From Parachlamydiales bacterium (GTDB lineage: Bacteria > Chlamydiota > Chlamydiia > Chlamydiales > Rhabdochlamydiaceae): DNA of 8,255 nucleotides. Below the pieces are notes generated by a model that saw only the letters and a list, made by a program, of their open reading frames with translations, did no database searches and was not told the origin of the DNA. Below, piece after piece: positions 1 to 5,879 of this stretch (positions within the stretch are counted from its first letter, which is position 1; each line of letters opens with the position of its first letter). Location: contig JAGVJV010000148.1 of NCBI GenBank assembly GCA_020050965.1, positions 1 through 8,255 of the forward strand, read 5' to 3'. The position numbers and the translations under genes were made by a program.

Positions 1-1
1 G

Positions 2-430
2 GCTAAGCAGTTTGATCTGGCATATATTGCCCTCGATGGGAATATCGGTTGCATGGTCAATGGGGCGGGGCTGGCGATGGCGACGATGGATATCATCCAC
101 TACTATGGGGGCCACCCGGCCAACTTTCTCGATGTGGGAGGCGGAGCTTCGAAAGAAAAAGTCGCCGAAGGATTTAAGATCATTCTCTCCGATCCCAAAG
201 TGAAGGCGATTCTGGTGAACATCTTCGGCGGGATCATGGACTGTGCGGTGCTGGCCGAGGGGATCATTGCCGCGGCTCGTGACATTGGGATTAAGGTTCC
301 TGTTGTGGTGAGAATGGAAGGAACAAATGTGGACCAAGGAAGATTGCTCTTAAAAGAATCAGGTTTAGCGATTACAGCAGCGAGCGGTTTGGCTGATGCG
401 GCTGAAAAGGTGGTAGCATGGCAATCCTAA
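2..430 (+). CDS. sucC: Succinyl-CoA synthetase (ADP/GDP-forming) beta subunit, C-terminal part
   Basis: This is the last 142 codons of the beta subunit, cut by the left window edge; the full protein is usually about 385-390 residues. The enzyme interconverts succinyl-CoA and succinate with substrate-level phosphorylation in the cytosolic TCA cycle. The visible part is the C-terminal CoA-ligase-like domain. It contains the conserved segments GNIGCMVNGAGLAMATMD, PANFLDVGGGA, KIILSDPKVKAILVNIFGGI and PVVVRMEGTN, all closely matching SucC. The segment after GGI reads MDCAVLAEG, where the E. coli protein has VRCDLIADG; I associate the MDC form with chlamydial SucC from memory. The reading frame is open from base 2 and stops at TAA 428-430, inside the first codons of sucD. 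ATG codons inside the fragment, such as the one at 53, are internal methionines. Identification is very sure. Confidence 0.97.
   Translation, partial: AKQFDLAYIALDGNIGCMVNGAGLAMATMDIIHYYGGHPANFLDVGGGASKEKVAEGFKIILSDPKVKAILVNIFGGIMDCAVLAEGIIAAARDIGIKVPVVVRMEGTNVDQGRLLLKESGLAITAASGLADAAEKVVAWQS
407..413 (+). promoter_or_regulatory. Ribosome binding site of sucD inside sucC
   Basis: AAGGTGG lies 4 bases before the ATG at 418 and supports that start. It sits within the last codons of sucC, so ribosomes ending sucC are already next to the sucD start. Together with the 13-base overlap this suggests translational coupling, which would help keep the two subunits in equal amounts. Confidence 0.6.
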
Positions 431-1293
431 TCAATAAGAAGACCAAAATCATTACTCAGGGACTCACTGGTCAAGCGGGGCGATTCCATACTGAGCAGTC
501 GATTGCCTATGGCTCTCACTATGTGGGGGGAGTGACTCCAGGAAAAGGGGGCGAGTCTGTCCTCGATTTGCCCATTTTTGATACTGTATATGAGGCAAAG
601 AAAAAGACGGGCTGCACTGCTTCGCTTATTTTCGTGCCTGCCCCTTTTGCTGCCAATGCGATTCTAGAAGCAGAAGATGCAGGGATTGAGCTGATTGTCT
701 GCATTACTGAAGGAATTCCAGTGCGCGATATGCTAGAGGTGAGCCGCGTGATGAGCATGAGCAAAACATCTCGTTTGATCGGCCCCAATTGTCCTGGCGT
801 GATTACAGTGGGAGAATGCAAAATGGGGATCATGCCCGGCTATATTCACAAAAAGGGGAAAGTGGGGATTGTCTCTAAATCGGGAACACTCACCTATGAG
901 GCAGTTTGGCAGACATCGCAAATGGGAATGGGGCAAACGACCTGTGTCGGCATTGGAGGAGATCCTCTCAATGGAACAAATTTCATCGATGTCTTAGAAT
1001 TATTTGAGCAAGATCCAGAAACCGAGGCGATCCTGCTGATTGGAGAGATTGGCGGTAATGCCGAAGAGCAGGCTGCTGAATGGATCAAGAAGCATGGAAC
1101 CAAGCCTGTCGCCGCTTTTGTTGCTGGCGTGACTGCCCCTCCTGGAAGAAGGATGGGGCATGCTGGAGCTATTGTGTCGGGCGGACAAGGAACAGCGAAA
1201 GGAAAAATGCAAGCGCTAAAGAAAGCGGGAGTCGTCGTGGCAGAATCTCCAGCTGAAATGGGTCTGGCCATGCAAAAGGCAATAGGTACTTAA
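418..1293 (+). CDS. sucD: Succinyl-CoA synthetase (ADP/GDP-forming) alpha subunit
   Basis: The alpha subunit binds CoA and carries the histidine that is phosphorylated during the reaction; it works as a complex with SucC. The 291 residues match the usual length of about 290. The N-terminal CoA-binding Rossmann domain shows GLTGQAG at residues 15-21 and GGVTPGKGG at 37-45. The ligase domain shows IGPNCPG (121-127), VGIVSKSGTLTYE (149-161) and GIGGDPLNGT. The active-site loop is GRRMGHAGAIVSGGQGTA with the phosphorylated histidine at about 248 (His246 in the E. coli enzyme). The ATG at 418 is supported by a Shine-Dalgarno sequence and by the fit of the N-terminus to the family. All catalytic features look intact. 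It overlaps sucC by 13 bases and is followed after 4 bases by a membrane protease gene. Confidence 0.98.
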   Translation: MAILINKKTKIITQGLTGQAGRFHTEQSIAYGSHYVGGVTPGKGGESVLDLPIFDTVYEAKKKTGCTASLIFVPAPFAANAILEAEDAGIELIVCITEGIPVRDMLEVSRVMSMSKTSRLIGPNCPGVITVGECKMGIMPGYIHKKGKVGIVSKSGTLTYEAVWQTSQMGMGQTTCVGIGGDPLNGTNFIDVLELFEQDPETEAILLIGEIGGNAEEQAAEWIKKHGTKPVAAFVAGVTAPPGRRMGHAGAIVSGGQGTAKGKMQALKKAGVVVAESPAEMGLAMQKAIGT

Positions 1294-1297
1294 GCAA

Positions 1298-2449
1298 ATG
1301 ATTCAAATCAAAGGCAAAATTCCTATCACGATCCATTTTTTTTTCTGGATCACCGCAGCGCTCATCGGCTTTCTCAATAGCGGGACCTGGATGGGCACCC
1401 TCATTTGGATGTTCGTCATTCTAGTGTCGGTCCTCGTCCATGAAATGGGACATGCACTCACAGCAGTATTTTTCGGACTAAAGCCCCGTATAGAACTGGT
1501 CGCTCTTGGCGGTCTCACTTATCATGAAGGAGAAAGGCTTCCCTTTTGGAAACAATTTTTCATCGTCCTCAACGGCCCGATCTTTGGGTTCATGCTGTTT
1601 GTCATCGCCTGGATCTTATTGACAATGGGTGTACCTGCGGAGAGTTTTTGGGGCGGGGTTCTCAAGCTCTTTTATTGGGTCAATTTAGTTTGGACGATTT
1701 TGAACCTCATTCCTGTTATGCCGCTCGATGGTGGGCAGCTCTTGCGCATTGCATTCGAGTCTTTTTTTGGTGCGAAGGGATTTCGCTATAGCCTCATAGT
1801 CGGGATGGTGATCGCCGGCTTGATCAGCTTAGCTTTTTTCCTCTATCAACAGTACCTCATCGGAGCCCTTTTCTTTCTATTCGCCTTTCAGAGTTGGGAT
1901 ATGTTCCGCCGGCTCAAATCCTTCAGCAATGAAGACCGGAGCATTCATCTTAAAGAGGCACTTGCTGCAGCTGAGCGCAATTTACAAGAAGGGGAGAAAG
2001 ATAAAGCGCTGTTTGCCTTTGATCGCATTCGCCATGAGGCTAAGCAGGGGATGATCTACATGATGGCAACCCAGTATGTGGCCTTTCTTAAATACGATTT
2101 AGGCAAAGTTAAAGAAGCCTATGAACTCCTCTTGCCGCTGCGTAGTGAGCTGCCTCCTGAAGCGCTCTGCCTCCTCCATAAAGTAGCTTTTGAGGTAGGA
2201 GACTATCCGCTTGTGGAGCAAATCGGCGCCGATTGTTTTCAGGTGCTGCAAGGCAAAGAGATCGCCCTGCGTAATGCGGAGGCCTGCGCTGCTTTAGGCA
2301 AGGCTAAACCGGCCGTAGGATGGTTAGAAACCGCTTTTCAGGAGGGATTGGATAATATTGTCACCATCATCCAAGGGAAAGAGTTTGATCCGATCCGAGA
2401 TAGTACTTATTTCCAGCAGTTTGCAAAGCATCACAATAACGACAAATAA
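1298..2449 (+). CDS. M50 site-2-protease-like membrane zinc metalloprotease with helical-repeat C-terminus
   Basis: This 383-residue protein is probably an intramembrane protease cutting membrane-anchored substrates. Residues 1-205 are hydrophobic with about five to six membrane segments (near 10-27, 33-57, 84-110, 120-142, 164-183, 185-200). The zinc site is visible as HEMGH at 48-52 (family HExxH), with the third ligand in NLIPVMPLDGGQL at 136-148, where Asp144 is expected to bind zinc. No PDZ or CBS domain is seen, which places it nearer the SpoIVFB-like group than RseP. Residues about 210-380 are soluble and helical, with repeated patterns such as ALAAAERNLQEGEKDKALFAFDRI and YDLGKVKEAYELLLPL, typical of TPR units. 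The ATG is 4 bases after the sucD stop and lacks a clear ribosome binding site, so translation may depend on coupling to sucD. The protease call is firm; the substrate is unknown. Confidence 0.85.
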   Translation: MIQIKGKIPITIHFFFWITAALIGFLNSGTWMGTLIWMFVILVSVLVHEMGHALTAVFFGLKPRIELVALGGLTYHEGERLPFWKQFFIVLNGPIFGFMLFVIAWILLTMGVPAESFWGGVLKLFYWVNLVWTILNLIPVMPLDGGQLLRIAFESFFGAKGFRYSLIVGMVIAGLISLAFFLYQQYLIGALFFLFAFQSWDMFRRLKSFSNEDRSIHLKEALAAAERNLQEGEKDKALFAFDRIRHEAKQGMIYMMATQYVAFLKYDLGKVKEAYELLLPLRSELPPEALCLLHKVAFEVGDYPLVEQIGADCFQVLQGKEIALRNAEACAALGKAKPAVGWLETAFQEGLDNIVTIIQGKEFDPIRDSTYFQQFAKHHNNDK

Positions 2450-2478
2450 TTTTTTTAATCCCTCCAAATTTCCATTTT

Positions 2479-2487
2479 TGATATAAT
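2479..2487 (+). promoter_or_regulatory. Extended -10 promoter before the first small membrane protein
   Basis: The sequence TGATATAAT is a perfect TATAAT box (2482-2487) preceded by TGN, the extended -10 form that does not need a strong -35. No good -35 is seen at the right distance. Transcription would start near 2494, giving a leader of about 18 bases before the TTG start at 2512. This separates the membrane-protein cluster from the sucCD row. Confidence 0.55.
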
Positions 2488-2511
2488 AGTCCAAGAAAAA
2501 GTGAGGGGATC

Positions 2512-2895
2512 TTGCAATTAGGTAATTTAAATTTACTTAATACTGTTTCTGTGATCGGTTGTCTGTTTATTGGAAAAGGATTGTATGAGTTTCCAGATGC
2601 AGAAAAAAGGGAAGAGGCATATACGCTAATTGCATTTGGCACACTCAGCGCAATCTTTGGAACTCAAGTTTCTTTCACGATCTATCATTTCCCCACTTGC
2701 GTACAGCCTTTTTTATTACGAAATGTTTCACAACTTTTGAGATGTAGCGGTCCTTTATTAGCCTACATGGGAATCGAACATCTTAGATCTGCAGCTCAAG
2801 GGGCTGATCAAATTAGAAAAAATTTAGGAATCGGTGTCGCTTCAACCCTGATTGGTGGCGCTGCCCTTTACATCGGTTTTACTTCTACTATATGA
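2512..2895 (+). CDS. Small four-helix membrane protein (first of a paralogous set)
   Basis: I do not recognise a named family. The 127-residue protein is hydrophobic with four likely membrane helices near residues 8-24, 37-58, 74-88 and 103-123, and no signal peptide cleavage site. The helices form two hairpins. The second hairpin, with GADQIRKNLGIGVASTLIGG at 97-116, resembles the first hairpin of the intact protein at 3241-3615 (QADSSLKYGIAKMVVGSGAF), so the genes appear to be paralogs built from a repeated two-helix unit of about 50 residues. The start chosen is TTG at 2512: there is no in-frame ATG before residue 86, and GAGGGG lies just upstream (2503-2508) at usable spacing. The stop TGA overlaps the ATG of the decayed next copy (ATGA at 2892-2895). 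Function unknown; the location is probably a bacterial or inclusion membrane. Confidence 0.65.
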   Translation: MQLGNLNLLNTVSVIGCLFIGKGLYEFPDAEKREEAYTLIAFGTLSAIFGTQVSFTIYHFPTCVQPFLLRNVSQLLRCSGPLLAYMGIEHLRSAAQGADQIRKNLGIGVASTLIGGAALYIGFTSTI

Positions 2896-3195
2896 ATCAT
2901 CCCTTAAGTCCATTATCCACTTTTGCTGGAACACTCTTTTCGAGTGGGACATGTCAAATATTCTCGAACAACGATCGATGAAACAGGGTCTCTTCAAAGT
3001 CGCATTTGCTGTCGCAGCTATTGCTACAAGAGCTGCCATGGGAGAGCAATCCTCCTTTCCTTTACATCGCTGCCGATTCTGATGATCGGTCATTGCAGTA
3101 ATTATGTGCCCGATCTCAAAATAGGGATCGAATTGCTTGGAGTTGCTGAGCTGATTTCAGGTGCGGGAATAGCTCTTGAAAAGCTAGGCAATTAG
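2892..3195 (+). pseudogene. Frameshifted paralog of the flanking small membrane proteins
   Basis: No single frame covers this stretch, but three frames in sequence give a protein like its neighbours. Frame one runs from ATG 2892 (MNHPLSPLSTFAGTLFSSG) to TGA 2979-2981. Frame two continues as RSMKQGLFKVAFAVAAIAT and so on, ending at 3082. Frame three supplies ILMIGHCSNYVPDLKIGIE and LLGVAELISGAGIALEKLGN to the stop at 3193-3195. NDRSMKQGLFKVAFAVAAI lines up with QADSSLKYGIAKMVVGSGAF of the downstream gene, and the last 37 residues match its C-terminal hairpin in length and pattern. The total, about 101 codons, is shorter than the 124-127 of the neighbours, so there has been deletion as well as frameshift. 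The second switch lies near 3035-3055. A sequencing error could explain one shift but hardly both plus the shortening. Confidence 0.6.
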
Positions 3196-3223
3196 TTCTC
3201 TCTTTTCAAAAATTAAAAAGTTC

Positions 3224-3229
3224 TATAAG
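3224..3229 (+). promoter_or_regulatory. Candidate -10 box of the last small membrane protein
   Basis: TATAAG (5 of 6 to TATAAT) ends 11 bases before the ATG at 3241. Transcription would start near G3237, leaving only about 4 bases of leader and no room for a Shine-Dalgarno site. The -35 is weak (TTTTCA at 3203-3208, spacing 15). Support is positional only. Confidence 0.35.
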
Positions 3230-3240
3230 ATATCTTGCTT

Positions 3241-3615
3241 ATGCAAAGTCTTAGGTTTAGCTCAGCAGGTATAGTTTTTACGCTTTGGGGTTTTTTTGAT
3301 AACTTTAAAGCCGGTTGTTCCAGACAAGCGGATAGTTCGCTGAAATATGGCATCGCGAAAATGGTCGTTGGTTCTGGGGCATTTATCTTGAGTCACTATA
3401 TTGAAGGTCCCTTAGAAAAACACTTAAAAGAAAATGGCCAGAATGTCTTTAACGGCTGCTGTGTCATTGGTAGTGTTGCTTTGGCGATTTCTGGTGTATA
3501 TTCAATCGCTCAATATTTAGCCACTTCAACACCGCGAAATCAAAAAAATGCATTGATGTTATCAGGCGCCGTAAAAATTGCCTTATCAATCTCACTTGCT
3601 TATTACCTAAAATGA
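3241..3615 (+). CDS. Small four-helix membrane protein (third of the paralogous set)
   Basis: This 124-residue hydrophobic protein has four likely membrane helices near residues 5-20, 36-54, 70-92 and 104-123, arranged as two helix hairpins separated by a charged stretch (EGPLEKHLKENGQ, 55-67). It resembles the intact protein at 2512-2895 and the decayed copy between them in length, helix spacing and local sequence. A repeated pattern of polar stretch, K/N-x-G or A, then a helix rich in Gly, Ala, Val and Ile is seen in every half. ATG 3241 is preferred over the in-frame TTG at 3235, because a -10 box at 3224-3229 would start the message at about 3237. No Shine-Dalgarno is present for either. 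The gene ends 4 bases from the stop of the convergent glycosyltransferase gene. Function unknown. Confidence 0.65.
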   Translation: MQSLRFSSAGIVFTLWGFFDNFKAGCSRQADSSLKYGIAKMVVGSGAFILSHYIEGPLEKHLKENGQNVFNGCCVIGSVALAISGVYSIAQYLATSTPRNQKNALMLSGAVKIALSISLAYYLK

Positions 3616-3619
3616 AAAT

Positions 3620-5794
3620 CTACCCAATCAACTCTTCAACTAATTTCAAAAACTCTTTGCCAAAGTCCTTTTTCTCGAAAGTTAAGTCTGGTTTTTGTGC
3701 ACGCCGCTCAAAGGCCTCTTTGATGAGGGGAAGGAGCCGCTCTTTATCTTTCACTGCGCTATTGGATTGAGGTTTGAAGCGTGAGCCCATTTTGGCTTGG
3801 ATGCAAAACTCCATGTTGAAGACCTCCCATTCCATCAAGGCGAAGGGGGCGTGGAAAATCATTGGCAGGCCTATGGTGAGCGCTTCGTTGGTGGTGCACC
3901 CTTCTGGTTGAGTGATGAGTCCGTCGGAGATGCTCATCAGTTTTGCCGGGTCATCGATCGCGCCGATGGCATGCATATGGAGCCGTTGATTGGTGGGAAG
4001 CGCATTGATTCGAAAACGCATTTCCCGATTATCGGCTACTTTTTGGTCGCCGCAAAGACAAATGACATGTAGGTCGCCTGAGGTCAATTCTGCAATATCA
4101 AGCGCATTTAATGAGGCTAGGATCCCTGCATACTTCTCTGTTGCCCGTCCAGCTATTCCGCCGATGATCACCAGCAAGACTCGGTCGTCGGCTCCGATGC
4201 CAAATTCTCTGCGTAGCGCAGATTTTTCAGCATCGAGGCTTAAGCGATTGAAGCTCGAACGAACAGGGAAACCGGTGATGCTAATCTTATCGCTGGGGAT
4301 CCGCTTTTCGATGTTAGAGCGCATCTCGGGGGTATCATAGGCTAGGGTCATTCGCCATTTCGGATAGGAGAGATCGCAGGATCGGTTATTCATCCCTTTT
4401 GTGAAAAAGGTCGTGTCGAGCTCGGTGGTTACCATCAGGATCGGCAGATTGAGGTCGCGCGCCACATTGAGAAACATCGTATTAAGGCAGGGGAAGCAGC
4501 TGATGATCAGATCGGGATGGTGCCTAAGCACTTCAAGCCGAATCTGCTTTTCAATGCTCTCCTGCTGCATCATCAAGAAAAAGGGGCCGACCGAGGTGAG
4601 GAGCTTAACCCATTCAAATTCCTCATTGCGCACCAGGTGGTTGTAGAGACGCTCCTGCGAAAAGTTGAGTAGCATCCGCTTAAAAACGTCGGTGGAGGCG
4701 AGGGTATCTTCCAAGGTGTTGGCCACCTGAATGTGGTAACGACCTTTGGCATATTCGCTCATCGCTTTCGTCACGCTGAGATGGCTTTTCCCTCCGCCGC
4801 AGGTAAAGATGAGCAATGAATGTTGAGATCCTTTTTTATGAGCATAAAAGGGGGTGATTTGGGTGAGATCCATTAGACGGGTTTTCTCGTCCCAGCAGGG
4901 GCCTACTTCTTCTCCAAACTGACAGCTGCAGCATAGGTGGATATCGACAGGCTCTTTTAATAGGGCGTTTTTGAGGGCTCCGTAGGCGTTGTTGATCTCT
5001 TGGAATTTTACCCGAAATTTCCCCAAAGTGGCTGCCCGGAAAACCTCTGAGAAGGGGGCGAGGATATTTTCATGGAGCAGTTTGCCGAGTTGCTTGTGAA
5101 AGGGTCCGATCTCAGTCTCGAAGTAGCTCAATTGGATCTCTAAATTTTCAGGATCGAGTGTATGGGAGACCGGATGGGTTTGAATCCCTTTTAAAATCTC
5201 CTCTAGCGTCTCCTCCCAGATAATCAGCTGTTCGAAGCTAGCGCAGATCCGGTTCCAGTATTCGAGGCTTGAGTCACTCTTTTCGAGTAGCTCTTCAAGC
5301 ATCAGAGCATCGCTTTGGACCAGTTTAAATCCCTGCTCCTTCTTTGCTAGTCCCAAATTGCGGCGTATCTGCGAGCCAAAGTTGCCTTCATCGAGTTGTT
5401 GTGCCAGCGGCGGGGCTTCTAGGCCAAGAGAGCAGAGCCAATTGCAAACCGCAGCTTCCATGGTACGTAGAGCCACTTCCCTCTTGAGATGTGGGTCGTC
5501 CCCATTTTTGAGATAATTTTCGAGTTTTTTTTCGAGCTCGATGGCAATGTGCTGCTGATCTCGATCCTCAGAGGTGCGGAGTCTCAATTGCAACTCCAAA
5601 TAGCGAAAGACCAGATCGGCCTCCTTTTGCTGGAGCAGCTGAGTCAGTTGCCGATATTCGCGCTCTGAGATGCATGTCGACTTTAAATCTTCGAGGAATT
5701 CTTCCGTTTGCTGAAAGAAATGTTCGCTCTGTCTCGACGAGCGGGTCCAGTGCGATAAAAGTTGATCGGAAGCATCTCTCAATTGAAAAACCAT
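3620..5794 (-). CDS. GT28 / MGDG-synthase-like glycosyltransferase with long helical N-terminal region
   Basis: This 724-residue protein has two parts. Positions below count from the in-frame TTG at 5803, three codons upstream of the chosen start. Residues 1-285 are charged, helical and partly coiled-coil (for example around 30-100), with no family I recognise. Residues about 328-727 look like a GT-B fold of the MurG/UgtP/MGDG synthase type: the glycine loop FTCGGGKSHLSVTKAM (333-348), HPDLIIS (429-435), LPILMVTTELDTTFF (453-467), ITGFPVRSSF (509-518), LLVIIGGIAG (543-552), and the donor-site segment DGLITQPEGCTTNEALTIGL (627-646). The family form of the last is usually KPGGLTxSEAL, so Lys and one Gly are changed. 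A Cys cluster (291, 292, 294, 303) sits at the junction. Related enzymes add sugars to diacylglycerol or lipid II, hence a glycolipid role is possible; donor and acceptor are unknown. ATG 5794 is preferred because TTG 5803 overlaps the likely -10 box. Confidence 0.75.
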   Translation of the reverse strand: MVFQLRDASDQLLSHWTRSSRQSEHFFQQTEEFLEDLKSTCISEREYRQLTQLLQQKEADLVFRYLELQLRLRTSEDRDQQHIAIELEKKLENYLKNGDDPHLKREVALRTMEAAVCNWLCSLGLEAPPLAQQLDEGNFGSQIRRNLGLAKKEQGFKLVQSDALMLEELLEKSDSSLEYWNRICASFEQLIIWEETLEEILKGIQTHPVSHTLDPENLEIQLSYFETEIGPFHKQLGKLLHENILAPFSEVFRAATLGKFRVKFQEINNAYGALKNALLKEPVDIHLCCSCQFGEEVGPCWDEKTRLMDLTQITPFYAHKKGSQHSLLIFTCGGGKSHLSVTKAMSEYAKGRYHIQVANTLEDTLASTDVFKRMLLNFSQERLYNHLVRNEEFEWVKLLTSVGPFFLMMQQESIEKQIRLEVLRHHPDLIISCFPCLNTMFLNVARDLNLPILMVTTELDTTFFTKGMNNRSCDLSYPKWRMTLAYDTPEMRSNIEKRIPSDKISITGFPVRSSFNRLSLDAEKSALRREFGIGADDRVLLVIIGGIAGRATEKYAGILASLNALDIAELTSGDLHVICLCGDQKVADNREMRFRINALPTNQRLHMHAIGAIDDPAKLMSISDGLITQPEGCTTNEALTIGLPMIFHAPFALMEWEVFNMEFCIQAKMGSRFKPQSNSAVKDKERLLPLIKEAFERRAQKPDLTFEKKDFGKEFLKLVEELIG

Positions 5795-5801
5795 GCCCTG
5801 C

Positions 5802-5830
5802 AAGATAGCTTAAGAGAGGTGTTTTTGCAA
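5802..5830 (-). promoter_or_regulatory. Candidate promoter of the glycosyltransferase, leaderless geometry
   Basis: On the minus strand TTGCAA (5830-5825) and TATCTT (5807-5802) are separated by 17 bases, each matching the sigma70-type consensus at 4 of 6 positions. The -10 box ends exactly 7 bases before the ATG at 5794, so transcription would begin at or next to the A of the start codon. No usable Shine-Dalgarno sequence is present; AGGG occurs but only 1 base from the ATG. Moderately supported by spacing, weakly by box quality. Confidence 0.4.
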
Positions 5831-5843
5831 TAATTTTCGGATG

Positions 5844-5872
5844 TTGGACAACATCAATTTTTTTGGTATAAT
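5844..5872 (+). promoter_or_regulatory. Strong promoter of the metalloprotease, leaderless geometry
   Basis: TTGGAC (5844-5849) and a perfect TATAAT (5867-5872) are separated by 17 bases, and the -10 is extended (TGG before TATAAT). After the -10 box come 7 bases and then ATG 5880-5882. The predicted first base of the message is therefore the A of the start codon. The stretch between box and ATG has no Shine-Dalgarno sequence. This position also argues against the in-frame upstream ATG at 5841, which lies before the -35. Confidence 0.65.
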
Positions 5873-5879
5873 ATTTCCC

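Noticed and set aside
894..1271. Long minus-strand open frame opposite sucD (125 codons)
   Set aside because: It lies antisense to a fully conserved gene, has an unnatural composition and no recognisable domain; a shadow of sucD codon use.
2450..2456. T-run after the M50 protease stop as a terminator
   Set aside because: No hairpin precedes it; the sequence before it is AT-rich without an inverted repeat.
3797..4340. Plus-strand open frames opposite the glycosyltransferase gene
   Set aside because: They are antisense to conserved motifs of the glycosyltransferase and have no similarity to any known family.
4769..4808. CGGGKS in the glycosyltransferase looks like a Walker A P-loop
   Set aside because: The first glycine of GxxxxGKS is Phe here; the glycine-rich segment fits the first loop of MurG/MGDG-synthase GT-B enzymes, and the rest of the protein supports that family.
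5795..5803. TTG at 5803 as the glycosyltransferase start
   Set aside because: It overlaps the likely -10 box and has no ribosome binding site; ATG 5794 is 3 codons downstream in the same frame.
5841..5879. Upstream in-frame ATG at 5841 as the metalloprotease start
   Set aside because: It lies before the -35 and -10 boxes, so it would not be on the predicted message; the ATG at 5880 fits exactly.
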